From: JBMOMT01 sp049324835
Lineage (GTDB): Bacteria; Chloroflexota; Anaerolineae; CAYNKW01
Assembly (NCBI GenBank): GCA_049324835.1
Contig: JBMOMT010000024.1
Location: 51,569 to 115,568, forward strand
DNA: 64,000 bases
Direction of reading: 5' to 3'
Under the pieces are notes generated by a model, which saw nothing but the letters and a program-made list of their open reading frames with translations, was not told the DNA's origin and made no database searches. Below, in pieces: positions 49,960-58,400 of this stretch; position 1 is the first letter of the stretch; each line of letters starts with the position of its first letter. The position numbers and the translations under genes are program-made.

Positions 49960-52900
49960 ATGAAGTGTTTCCAGGCGGGCGACAAAAAACAGGCCGATCA
50001 ACAACACCGACAGGGCCTGGAGCTGCTGAGACGCCAGAGCGGGCAGCGAACCCACGATCTGGAGCAGGCGATTGTCCACTTGCAGGCTGCCCGAGAGGCC
50101 TACCGCCGCAGCAATCTGCCCGAGCTTGAAGCGATCGTGGCCAACGACCTGGCGCAGGTATTTCGTTTGCGCCAGGCCGGCGATCCATCGGCCAATCAAG
50201 AGCAGGCTATCGACCTGTATCGTGCGGCTCAGCGGGTGCTGACACAGGCCAAACACCCTTTGGAATGGGCCATCATCCAGTTTAACCTGGGAAATCTCTA
50301 CCTGGAACGCATCGAGGGCGAGCGGGCCGAAAACCAGCGGCAGGCCAAAGCGTGTTACGACGGCGCTCTGGCGGTGGTCTCGCAAAAGGAGACTCCCTAC
50401 CAGTGGGCCAAAATCCACAACGGCCTGGCTGTGTATTATCTCCAGGCCGTGAGCGGCCAGCGCGCGCAGAACGTCGAGCTGGCTCTGGTGTGCCTGAATG
50501 AGGCGTCAAAGGTGTTGCAGCCGGCCCAGCACCTCGCCGATTGGGCTGAGGTGCAGAACAATCTCAACATTGCCTGGCGTTATCGCATGGCTGGCAAGCG
50601 GGCCGATAATCTGGAGCACGCCATCGGCTGCGCCCAGGCGGCGCTGGCAAGATTGCATCCGTCGCAGCAGCGGCGTCTTTGGGGCGACTTGCAGCACAAC
50701 CTGGGCATCAGTTTTGGCCAGCGACTCGAAGGCGCGCGGCTGGAGAACCTACAAAAGGCCGAAGAGCATTTGCGGCTGGCGCTCCAGGCGCGAGAATCGG
50801 CCGGATTGGCTGTCGAGGCGGTCAGAACCTGGCGAGAGCTTTTTTCGCTGCAATGGAGCGGTCAGTGGGGCGATCAAGGGCTGCAAGTGGAGCAGGCGAT
50901 CCAGACTCTGGAGCAGCTCGTCTCCGAGGCGCAGCTATCGCCGTTGGAACGGGCCAGGGTCGAGCTGACTCTGGGTATGGCGTTGATACATCGCGTGCGA
51001 GGCGACCGCGCGCTGAACATCGAAAAGGCGATCGACTGGCTCAACAGAGCCGCCGCCGTGATCCGGGTCGAGGTTTCACCCGCCGAGTGGTGTGATCTGG
51101 CCGCCGGTCTGGCGGCTGCTCATCGCGAGCGCCCGTTGGGTGATCGTCTGCTGAACCTGAATCAGGCGATAGCGTGTCTGGAGCCGGGTTTGCAGATGCT
51201 TCTGGAGAGGGGATGGCTGGTCCATTGGGCGCGGGCGCAGAACAACCTGGCCGGGGCGTTCTGGGAGCGGGGGCGTTATCAGCGCGATGTGACACTGGAC
51301 AGCGCCCAGGCCGATGCAGACCTGGGCCGCGCCATCGGTTGTGCCCAAAAGGCGGCGCGCTGTTATAGTCGCCAGCACTTTCCCTTCGAGTGGGCGCTGG
51401 CCCGGTACACTATGGGTAATGCCCTGAGCGACCTGAGCACTCGGAAAAGTTGTGAGCGACGCTGGCGGAGGGCGCTGGCCTTTTTTCAGGATGCGTTGCA
51501 GGTGTACAACGATCCGGCCTGGGCGTTGCGTCGGGCCTGGGCGCTCAACGATTACGGCGTGACGTTGTTGAACCTGGCCCGTGTTTCTCCGGAAAACCTG
51601 GCCTGGCGAGAGGTGTCGGCGGCCATCGATCTGTTCCAGCAGGCCATCGCTGCCCATCAACATTCGGGGCTACGGGCCGAGGTTCTGCGCTCCAGGATAA
51701 ACCTGGGCAGTCTGCATCACGCCCTGGGACAGTGGCCTGAGGCATACCAGGCCCTCCGGCTGGCCGTGCAGGGCATCGAATCGTTACACGCCGATGCCCT
51801 GGGTGAGCCGGGGCGCGCGCACATTGCCGAACGATATACCCTGGCTTATCGCTGGTTGGTAGACACCTGTGTGCGTCGCGGCCAGGCTTTTTGGCCGGAA
51901 GCGATAACGCACCTGGAGGCCAGCAAAGGCCGTGCCTTTCTGGCCGAGATGGGCACCGCTGATTATCCCGTGCCGGCTGTCCTGCCGCCAGATGTGGCCC
52001 GGCAGGAGCGTGACATGCTGGGCGATCTACGCCACATCGCGGCAGAGTTGGTGCAGCTTGAAGGAGCGTGGATTCCGGAAGCGGCCAGGTCTGTTCGTCG
52101 CAACGAATTGTTCCGGCGGCAGGAGTGCGCCAGAGAGCGATACGATGGCCTGTTGAACGAGGTTTCGTCTTTGGCGCCAGAGTACGTGGCCCTGCGTCGT
52201 GGTGAACCCATCGTTTATTCGGCCATACAATCGTTGTTGGATGAAACCCAAGACGCAGTGGGGGTGATCGAATTGTTCCCGGTTGGGGATCGTCTTTTGG
52301 CCTTTGTCCTACGACAGGGCTGGGACAAACCGCGTGTGATCCCCATCGAGCTCGATGAGCGCTCTTTGAAGGCCAGACATCTGGAGCCTTTTGAGCCGGT
52401 TCTTGACGGTGTGCCTACCCGGGCCTGGATGGGTGATCTGGGCGACCGGCTGTTTTCCGAGGCGTGGGCCCATCTGGAAGGGATTGACCTGCTGGTTCTG
52501 GTCCCTTCCGGCGGGCTGTATGGACTGCCGCTGCATGCGCTGCCGGTCGGGAATCGGTCTTTGATCGAGTGTGTGCCGGTGGTTTATGCCCCAAGTCTGG
52601 CCATCCTGTCGCGCATGTTATTGCGTAGCCGGCAGTCTTGGGGGCAGTGCGAGCAGGATGCTCTGGTCGTGGCCAATCCGGGCGGTTGGCCTGAGGACGA
52701 ACTGGCTTCTCTGGCCGCAGCCGAGCCGATTGCCCGCCGGGTGGCGCAGCGCTTCAGAGTTCAAGCGGTGCTGCGTCACCAGGCTACCAGACCCTACGTG
52801 CTCGATAGACTCCCCTCTGCCAGGGTGGCCTTTTTTTACTGTCATGGCCATTTCGACCGCGGCGTGCCGTTGAATTCGGGGCTGTATCTAACCCGGACGG

Positions 52901-53274
52901 CAGGCCAGGAACCGCAGGAGGATATTTTGACCGTTCGTGAGATCATGCGTCTGCGGCTGCAAGCTGAGCTGGTCGTCCTTTCGGCGTGCCAGTCGGGTCG
53001 GAACCTGGTGCGGCGAGGCGACGAGTTGATCGGCTTGACGCGCGCTTTTTTGTATGCAGGCGCAGCAGCGGTGGTCGTGGCGTTGTGGTCGGTGCGAGAG
53101 AGGGCGGCTGCGGCCCTGATGGACGATTTTTTCGATCGACTCTATCCGCAGGGGCACAAGAAAGGGCAAGCCGCAGCAGCTTTACAGGCAGCTTGCCTGG
53201 GCCTTTGTCGGAGCGCGCCATACCAGGACTTTTTCGATTGGTCGCCTTTTGTTCTGGTTGGCGACTGGCGTTAG
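49960..53274 (+). CDS. TPR-CHAT protease-like protein
   Basis: This 1104-residue cytoplasmic protein starts with many TPR-like helical pairs (LAQVFRLRQAGDPSANQEQAIDLYRAAQRVL, IQFNLGNLYLERIEGERAENQRQAKACYDGAL). It ends in a CHAT domain (caspase HetF-associated with TPRs, ~750-1104), with the catalytic His in FFYCHGHFDRGVPL (near 960) and Cys in VVLSACQSG (near 1010). No signal peptide is seen, unlike the caspase before it. ATG 49960 is used; GTG 49921 would overlap the caspase stop. TPR-CHAT proteases act as regulated proteolytic effectors, for example in type III-E CRISPR (Craspase); no Cas genes occur here. Confidence 0.87.
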   Translation: MKCFQAGDKKQADQQHRQGLELLRRQSGQRTHDLEQAIVHLQAAREAYRRSNLPELEAIVANDLAQVFRLRQAGDPSANQEQAIDLYRAAQRVLTQAKHPLEWAIIQFNLGNLYLERIEGERAENQRQAKACYDGALAVVSQKETPYQWAKIHNGLAVYYLQAVSGQRAQNVELALVCLNEASKVLQPAQHLADWAEVQNNLNIAWRYRMAGKRADNLEHAIGCAQAALARLHPSQQRRLWGDLQHNLGISFGQRLEGARLENLQKAEEHLRLALQARESAGLAVEAVRTWRELFSLQWSGQWGDQGLQVEQAIQTLEQLVSEAQLSPLERARVELTLGMALIHRVRGDRALNIEKAIDWLNRAAAVIRVEVSPAEWCDLAAGLAAAHRERPLGDRLLNLNQAIACLEPGLQMLLERGWLVHWARAQNNLAGAFWERGRYQRDVTLDSAQADADLGRAIGCAQKAARCYSRQHFPFEWALARYTMGNALSDLSTRKSCERRWRRALAFFQDALQVYNDPAWALRRAWALNDYGVTLLNLARVSPENLAWREVSAAIDLFQQAIAAHQHSGLRAEVLRSRINLGSLHHALGQWPEAYQALRLAVQGIESLHADALGEPGRAHIAERYTLAYRWLVDTCVRRGQAFWPEAITHLEASKGRAFLAEMGTADYPVPAVLPPDVARQERDMLGDLRHIAAELVQLEGAWIPEAARSVRRNELFRRQECARERYDGLLNEVSSLAPEYVALRRGEPIVYSAIQSLLDETQDAVGVIELFPVGDRLLAFVLRQGWDKPRVIPIELDERSLKARHLEPFEPVLDGVPTRAWMGDLGDRLFSEAWAHLEGIDLLVLVPSGGLYGLPLHALPVGNRSLIECVPVVYAPSLAILSRMLLRSRQSWGQCEQDALVVANPGGWPEDELASLAAAEPIARRVAQRFRVQAVLRHQATRPYVLDRLPSARVAFFYCHGHFDRGVPLNSGLYLTRTAGQEPQEDILTVREIMRLRLQAELVVLSACQSGRNLVRRGDELIGLTRAFLYAGAAAVVVALWSVRERAAAALMDDFFDRLYPQGHKKGQAAAALQAACLGLCRSAPYQDFFDWSPFVLVGDWR

Positions 53275-53324
53275 GTTGATTCTGGCTGAAACCATGCCTC
53301 AATGACACAAATGGGAGGAGAACC

Positions 53325-54029
53325 ATGCCGACTGTTATCACAACCCCAGAAAACATCAGCGAGGTGCTTTTTGAGGGTGAGCTGGAAATAGATGCCCTGT
53401 TGGGAAAACATGCCGTCGAGCGTTCAGCAGGCTCCGGTCCGGTGGTCACTTTGGGGCAGCCCATTTGTCTGGGCAAGTTCGGCCTCGATTTTCGTATGCC
53501 CAAAGGCACAGAGGCCCTGCTCCGGCAAAGCGACTATTACCTGGTGCGATTGGCCTGTTCTTTCCGCGCCCCTGCGGATGGGCAGATCACTTTTGCCACC
53601 CTGACGGCCTTTCTGCGAGCGTCCGTTGGGGATAGGCCACTGATGGCGCTCGATATTTTCCCCAAACAGGTCGTCGAACTGGAAGAAGGCGAGATCAACG
53701 TGGCTGTCAAACCCCACCTGAACCTGGCGAAGGTCGGTGAGGTCGATCTGGGTGGTGTCGAGACGGTCATCAAATATGGCCGGCTGGAACCTGTCATCCT
53801 GGGTCTCAACGTGCAGCGTTCAGACCCCGGCTGGGAGTTCAGCGCGCACAAGAAACACCCGTTGTCCGGCAACAAATTTCTTTACCTCATTCTGGAGAAA
53901 CCGCGGGATGTGGAGGCTGTGCGGGTTACCCTGCACGCCACCGCTCGCCTTCAGACCAGGCAAGGCGTGCTGCAAACCATTCTGAGGCAAGGCAGCGATC
54001 ACCTCTCAAGGGTCATCTGCGAGATCTGA
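53325..54029 (+). CDS. Unknown beta-rich protein, third gene of the caspase-CHAT operon
   Basis: This 234-residue soluble protein is preceded by GGAGGAG. I do not recognise a family. The sequence alternates in beta-strand fashion (ISEVLFEGELEIDAL, QITFATLTAFL, INVAVKPHLNLAKV, AVRVTLHATARLQT) with few helices. Glycine- and proline-bounded turns are common, and there is no signal peptide or membrane segment. It lies 50 bases after the CHAT gene and before a strong terminator, so it is co-transcribed with the protease. It could be a substrate, an inhibitor or a sensor partner; none of this is shown by the sequence. Confidence 0.75.
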   Translation: MPTVITTPENISEVLFEGELEIDALLGKHAVERSAGSGPVVTLGQPICLGKFGLDFRMPKGTEALLRQSDYYLVRLACSFRAPADGQITFATLTAFLRASVGDRPLMALDIFPKQVVELEEGEINVAVKPHLNLAKVGEVDLGGVETVIKYGRLEPVILGLNVQRSDPGWEFSAHKKHPLSGNKFLYLILEKPRDVEAVRVTLHATARLQTRQGVLQTILRQGSDHLSRVICEI

Positions 54030-54040
54030 GCGAGGCAAAA

Positions 54041-54091
54041 AAAAAGACAACCCAGCAGCCAAAAGACTGCTTGCCAGCGGGTTGTCTTTTT
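54041..54091. terminator. Bidirectional terminator after the caspase-CHAT operon
   Basis: AAAAAGACAACCC (54041-54053) pairs with GGGTTGTCTTTTT (54079-54091), with A- and T-runs on both sides. It can end both the plus-strand operon and the minus-strand response-regulator transcript. Copy D of the miniature element is inserted in the T-run. Confidence 0.85.
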
Positions 54092-54093
54092 TT

Positions 54094-54214
54094 GTAACTG
54101 CTCAGCCCCTGCGGGAGTGGATGCTTTTGGTGTCACCCTGAGCGAAGCGAAGGGTCTCGTTTCCCGCAGAACGGGATTCTTCGCTTCGCTCAGAATGACA
54201 GGCTGAGCAGTTAC
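54094..54214. mobile_element. Miniature inverted-repeat element, copy D, with 8-bp target duplication
   Basis: The termini are GTAACTGCTCAGCC (54094) and GGCTGAGCAGTTAC (end 54214), perfect inverted repeats. Octamers CTTTTTTT flank it at 54086-54093 and 54215-54222. The interior differs from copies B and C: it carries the dispersed palindrome core CACCCTGAGCGAAGCGAAGGG and GATTCTTCGCTTCGCTCAG. The family therefore has shared ends with variable cargo. Confidence 0.85.
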
Positions 54215-54242
54215 CTTTTTTTTCGAAACCCAAAAGCGCCGA

Positions 54243-54635
54243 TCAATCGTTTTCCAGACCCAGCACTTTGTCGATGCTGCGCAGCAACTCTTTGGGGCCA
54301 AAAGGTTTGGTGACGTAATCGTCCACTTTGGCAATGTGCAATCCCAAGACTTTGTCGATGCTCTGCGCTTTGGCAGTGACAACGATGACCGGGATGTTTT
54401 TGGACTCGTCGTTGGCCTTCATCTGGCGATACACGTCCCAGCCATCGAGATCCGGCATCATGATGTCCAGCAACACCAGGTCGGGTCTATCGCGGGCGAT
54501 GGCATCCAATCCCTCGCGGCCACCCACCGCGCCGATGAACTCGAATCCCTTTCTTTCCAGGATCAACTTGATGAGGTCGATCATTTCGGGGTCGTCTTCG
54601 ATGCACAGCACCTTTTTCTTGGGTTCTTCGGCCAT
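54243..54635 (-). CDS. Stand-alone response regulator receiver protein
   Basis: This 130-residue CheY-like receiver domain has acidic pocket residues EDD near 13-15, phospho-acceptor Asp in LVLLDIMMPDLDGWD, Thr in VIVVTAKA and Lys in YVTKPFGPKEL. There is no output domain, so it works through protein contacts; its cognate kinase is not in the window. GGAGAGGATC precedes ATG 54635. Confidence 0.93.
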   Translation of the reverse strand: MAEEPKKKVLCIEDDPEMIDLIKLILERKGFEFIGAVGGREGLDAIARDRPDLVLLDIMMPDLDGWDVYRQMKANDESKNIPVIVVTAKAQSIDKVLGLHIAKVDDYVTKPFGPKELLRSIDKVLGLEND

Positions 54636-54709
54636 GATCCTCTCCTTGGAATTGCAGGCTCTGTCGAAACAGACTCTAAAGCCGGTCGCCGTTGCCTGAA
54701 ATGGCGGCG

Positions 54710-55795
54710 CTATTCGTACGTCTGTGGCCTTTCCTCACCTGTCAAGACCCGCAAAGCCCCCTGAGCCATGGCGAGCATCTCATCCTCGCCGGGGTAGACT
54801 CGGATGGGGGCGATCCAGGACACACGCTCGACGATCCAACTCACGAGCATTTCCGAATGGGCCAGCCCGCCGGTGATGACCACGGCATCGACCTGGCCCT
54901 TGAGCACGGTGGCCATCAGCCCGATCTCTTTGGCGATCTGGTAAGCCATGGCCTGGTAAATCAGCCGGGCGTGTGCATCACCCCCGGCGATACGCTGTTC
55001 GACCTCCAGGGCGTTATTGGTGCCCAGATGGGCCACCAGACCACCCTTGCCGACCAGTTTTTTGAACATCTGTTCATAATCGAGCTGCACGTCGGCATAA
55101 GGTGGCTCAGAGTAGCACATGCGCATCACGTCGCCCACCGGCAGGCCACCGGCGCGCTCTGGCGAAAAAGGCCCGCTGCCATCCAGGGCCTGGTTCACAT
55201 CCACCTGGCGGCCCTGGCGATGGGCAGCCACGGAAATGCCTCCCCCCAGGTGGGCTATAACCAGGTTGGTTTCGGTACAAGATTTGCCCATGTCTCTGGC
55301 CGCCCGTCGCGCCGCGGCTTTGAGGTTGAGGGCATGGGAAAGACTGCGCCGCTCGATTTCCGGCAATCCAGAGATGCGGGCGATGGGATCGAACTCGTCG
55401 ACACAGACCGGATCGACGATAAACGCCGCTAAACCCGCACCAGAAGCGATCTCGTGGGCCAGGATGGCGCCCAGATTGCTGGCGTGCTCCCGTTCTTTGG
55501 GCGCGCGCAGCTCGTCCAGCATCTTTTGATTGACCAGGTACGTGCCGCTGGGGATGGGCCGTAAAACGCCGCCCCGGCCGACCACGGCATGCAGGGCATA
55601 CACATCGACGTTTCGTTCCTGCAACAGGGCGATGATGGTGTTGTAGCGCAGTTCGTATTGGTCGGCAATACAAGCAAAGGCGCCGATTTCCGCGCTCGAG
55701 TGGCGTATAGTCTCCACAAAGACCGGTGTTTCGTTTTCAAAGAGCGCTACTTTGGTCGAAGTCGAGCCGGGGTTTATGGTGAGAATTCGGTGCAT
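54710..55795 (-). CDS. buk: Butyrate kinase
   Basis: This 361-residue ASKHA-fold enzyme interconverts butyryl-phosphate and butyrate with ATP. It has the start HRILTINPGSTSTKVALFENE, GRGGVLRPIPSGTYLVNQKMLDEL, VDPVCVDEFDPIARISGLPEIERRSLSHALN and HLGGGISVAAHRQGRQVDVNQALDGSGPFSPERAG, all of which distinguish butyrate from acetate kinases. Phosphotransbutyrylase is not adjacent. ATG 55795 follows GGAGAT; extension to 55822 lacks a ribosome site. Confidence 0.93.
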   Translation of the reverse strand: MHRILTINPGSTSTKVALFENETPVFVETIRHSSAEIGAFACIADQYELRYNTIIALLQERNVDVYALHAVVGRGGVLRPIPSGTYLVNQKMLDELRAPKEREHASNLGAILAHEIASGAGLAAFIVDPVCVDEFDPIARISGLPEIERRSLSHALNLKAAARRAARDMGKSCTETNLVIAHLGGGISVAAHRQGRQVDVNQALDGSGPFSPERAGGLPVGDVMRMCYSEPPYADVQLDYEQMFKKLVGKGGLVAHLGTNNALEVEQRIAGGDAHARLIYQAMAYQIAKEIGLMATVLKGQVDAVVITGGLAHSEMLVSWIVERVSWIAPIRVYPGEDEMLAMAQGALRVLTGEERPQTYE

Positions 55796-55854
55796 AGCAT
55801 CTCCACCCGGGAACATCTGCAAGAGGCCACATCGAGACCAGTCTGATGGCGCTT

Positions 55855-55883
55855 ATTGTACTCCAAAAACTGACCAAAGGCAA
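55855..55883 (-). promoter_or_regulatory. Promoter of butyrate kinase
   Basis: TTGCCT (55883-55878) and TACAAT (55860-55855) are 17 bases apart on the minus strand, about 60 bases before the ATG. Confidence 0.6.
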
Positions 55884-55910
55884 GCGCGTGGGCGTCCTTG
55901 CTCCCGCTTA

Positions 55911-56041
55911 GGGCCTGTAAAAGAATAACTTCCGTCACTGTCATTCTGAGCGCCTGTAAGGGCGCGAAGAATCCCGTTTGAGTAGAACGAGACCCTTCGC
56001 TTTGCTCAGGGTGACGCGGGAATTTGTATTTTTACGGACCC
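55911..56041. repeat. Imperfect inverted-repeat element with GTCATTCTGAGC core
   Basis: The left end GGGCCTGTAAAA is mirrored by TTTTACGGACCC at the right. The interior holds CATTCTGAGC and GAAGAATCCCG opposite GAGACCCTTCG and GCTCAGGGTGAC, the same dispersed palindrome carried in copy D and in the 63874 element. Its ends differ from the GTAAC family, and no clear long target duplication is seen. Confidence 0.6.
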
Positions 56042-56078
56042 TTACAGGTTGCAGGCCACTGGTGGGGTTCTTTTCTGC

Positions 56079-58013
56079 TCACGCTTCTCCCTCGTTCCGG
56101 TTCTGTTCCCGCGACCTATCGTGATGGACAGTGAGTAGTTGCCGGTGGCGAACCTCGTAGGTGCGGGCATTTTTGTCGGCATAGGTGATGATGATATCCA
56201 GCGGCACCCGCCGCCCGGCGGCCCGCGCGCTGAGGTAAAGCACCCTGTGCACCAGATTACCCGGCGGAATGTTGTGGATCTCTATCGTGGCCTGCAAGTC
56301 TCCGGCAAATTCGCTCAGGGTATGGCACAAAAAAACCTGCTGCGCCGTGCCGCCGCCCGCATTCTTGATCTCGCAAGTGATCCCGTCATATTCGCCCAGA
56401 ATCATAACCTGAGGTGCGCTCACCTTTACCTGGATGTGGGGCAGGCCGCGCAAAAGGGCGATTTCGCGCTGGCAATCCTCAGCGCGCACCCTATCGCCCA
56501 ATTGGAGATAACTATGGCGGGCGTGCTCCCAGTATCCGGCGGCGATATAGGTCGCTGCGCCGGAGCTGGCCGCCCGGACAAAAGATTCGGCGGCGGCGGC
56601 CCAATCATTCAGGCGACTGCTCTGGATGCGGCCTGCGTCGGCCCAGCGGTTGGCTTTTCCATAACAATCGGCGGCGCGGGTCCATTGTTCCTGGGTTTCG
56701 TGGAGATAGGCTGCTTCGGCCCACATCTCGGCTTTGCAGTAATTGTCCACGGCGCGTGTGAGCAGTCCCGCCTGTTGTAAGGCCGGAGCGGCCAGGTCTG
56801 GTTTGCCGGCGCGTTCGTAGGCCTGGCCCGCCTCGACCCAGTTTCCGGCAGCGGCATGGTCTTGGGCGATCTGGAGGTAATCCGGGGGTTTGGGGCCCTC
56901 GCCCGCCACAGCGACGACGTTTCCCGCCTGGTCAGCAGCCAGCACAAGATCGCCGCACACGACCGGCCCGCCCTCGATGCGACCAGGCAGCTCGATATGC
57001 CACAGCTCGCGCCCGGTGACGGCATCCAGGGCGCGCAGGTGGTGGTCGTGGCCGGTGATATAAAGGACATTGCCCAGGATCAACGGGCGGCCTTCGATCC
57101 GGCGGGCGGTTTCGTATGTCCAAAGCGTTTCGCCAGACGAGGCATCCAGGGCATAGATGCAATGATCGCGCCCGCCGGCATAGATACGCTGGCCGTCTGC
57201 TGCCGGGGCGGTGAGGGGGTTGCCCGCCCGGCCTGGCGTGGCGCGCCACAGCCGCTCGCCCGTGGCGGCATCCAGGGCCAGCACGGCCCCGCCGGAGGAG
57301 GCGGCCAGGAGACGGCCCTGGGCCAGCGCCGGGGTCGCCAGGAACCACGTTCCGGCATCATCGGCGGAAGTATGATGCCAGACGATGGCGCGCCGGGCCA
57401 CATCGACGGCGCACAGGTGCGGCCCGCGCGATGGGAGGTAGAGCCGGCGCGGCGCCTCCGGTGACGCGGCAGGCGCGGCCACGCTGCGCGGCATGGGCAG
57501 CCGCAGGTGCCAGTCTGGCTCCCCGGTCTCGGGGCTCACGGCCCAGAGTTGATCGCCGTCCAGGGTGACGTAAAGGGTATCGCCTGTTACTGCCGGGGCC
57601 GAGACAGCCTGGGCACCGGGCGCCCAACGCCAGCGCTCTGTGCCGCTGTCGGCGTCGAGGGCCAGCAGCAGGCCCGCACCGAGAGGGTCGGCGCTGCGGG
57701 CGGCGGCATAGAGCACGCTGCCGTGGAACAGGGCCGGATCGCTGACCAGCAGGTTCTCCAGGCGGCAGGACCAGCGCACCTGGCGGGTGGCAAGGTCGAA
57801 AGCCAGCAGGGCGCTGTGCTGGGCGGGCGCGCCTTCGGCAGTGAGCAGGAAAAGCCAGTCTTTAGCGGCGACGGGCGTGCCATAGGTGGCGGCAGCCAGC
57901 GCCGCCGTCCAGCGCAGCTCGACCGCCGGCGGCTCAGGGCGGGGCTGCCCGCAGGTGGGGCAGATGGCAGCATCGGCGAGGTCGGATTGGCAGTGGGGGC
58001 AAAAAAGTGGCAT
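56079..58013 (-). CDS. PQQ-like beta-propeller protein with zinc ribbon and TPR-like region
   Basis: This 644-residue protein starts with a zinc ribbon (C5, C8, C18, C21 in MPLFCPHCQSDLADAAICPTCGQ). A PQQ-type beta-propeller of about seven blades follows (~30-370; repeats such as LLALDADSGTERWRW, VLALDATGERLW-like, LRALDAVTGRELWHI). A helical repeat region comes next (~375-500, WVEAGQAYERAGKPDLAAPALQQAG), then a C-terminal beta domain. There is no signal peptide, so it is probably cytosolic and a scaffold rather than a quinoprotein dehydrogenase. Its partner is unknown; the kinase-FGE gene lies nearby. Confidence 0.8.
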   Translation of the reverse strand: MPLFCPHCQSDLADAAICPTCGQPRPEPPAVELRWTAALAAATYGTPVAAKDWLFLLTAEGAPAQHSALLAFDLATRQVRWSCRLENLLVSDPALFHGSVLYAAARSADPLGAGLLLALDADSGTERWRWAPGAQAVSAPAVTGDTLYVTLDGDQLWAVSPETGEPDWHLRLPMPRSVAAPAASPEAPRRLYLPSRGPHLCAVDVARRAIVWHHTSADDAGTWFLATPALAQGRLLAASSGGAVLALDAATGERLWRATPGRAGNPLTAPAADGQRIYAGGRDHCIYALDASSGETLWTYETARRIEGRPLILGNVLYITGHDHHLRALDAVTGRELWHIELPGRIEGGPVVCGDLVLAADQAGNVVAVAGEGPKPPDYLQIAQDHAAAGNWVEAGQAYERAGKPDLAAPALQQAGLLTRAVDNYCKAEMWAEAAYLHETQEQWTRAADCYGKANRWADAGRIQSSRLNDWAAAAESFVRAASSGAATYIAAGYWEHARHSYLQLGDRVRAEDCQREIALLRGLPHIQVKVSAPQVMILGEYDGITCEIKNAGGGTAQQVFLCHTLSEFAGDLQATIEIHNIPPGNLVHRVLYLSARAAGRRVPLDIIITYADKNARTYEVRHRQLLTVHHDRSREQNRNEGEA

Positions 58014-58032
58014 GGTTTTTCCTGTGCCTTAT

Positions 58033-58061
58033 TTGACCGATTGTGGTGAATGTGTTATACT
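58033..58061 (+). promoter_or_regulatory. Promoter of the toxin-antitoxin pair
   Basis: TTGACC (58033-58038) and TATACT (58056-58061) are spaced by 17 bases. Confidence 0.75.
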
Positions 58062-58068
58062 CAAATTA

Positions 58069-58079
58069 GTCATGATGAC
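58069..58079. promoter_or_regulatory. Palindromic operator of the toxin-antitoxin pair
   Basis: GTCAT-G-ATGAC is a perfect 5-1-5 palindrome at the predicted transcription start (about 58068), a usual position for antitoxin autorepression. Confidence 0.55.
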
Positions 58080-58097
58080 CTGTTCAGGAGGAGTACA

Positions 58098-58400
58098 ATG
58101 GCCACAGCGTTAGGCACGGCCGAGATCAAAGCCCGCCTGTCCGAGATTATCAACCGAGTGGCTTTTGGTCGGGAGCGGTTGATTGTGTTGCGCCGAGGCA
58201 AGCCAGTCGCGGCGTTGGTGAGCGTCAACGACCTGCGTCAGTTAGAGGCATTGGATTCGACCGACCCCGACAATGACCCAGGTGTGCACCCCATTATGCG
58301 CGTCTTTGGCGGCTGGGCCGACCGGGCAGACCTGGACGAATTGTTGGCCGAGATTTACGCTGCGCGCGAATCCGCCACGGGGCGGGAGGTGACGTTGTGA
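58098..58400 (+). CDS. Phd/YefM-type antitoxin
   Basis: This 100-residue protein has the Phd/YefM fold start (MATALGTAEIKARLSEIINRVAFGRERLIVLRRGKPVAALVSVNDLRQLE), which binds DNA as a dimer. The C-terminal half (DLDELLAEIYAARESATG) would wrap and inhibit the toxin. ATG 58098 follows CAGGAGGAG; the frame from 58050 includes the operator and is not used. It overlaps the PIN toxin start by four bases (GTGA). Confidence 0.88.
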   Translation: MATALGTAEIKARLSEIINRVAFGRERLIVLRRGKPVAALVSVNDLRQLEALDSTDPDNDPGVHPIMRVFGGWADRADLDELLAEIYAARESATGREVTL

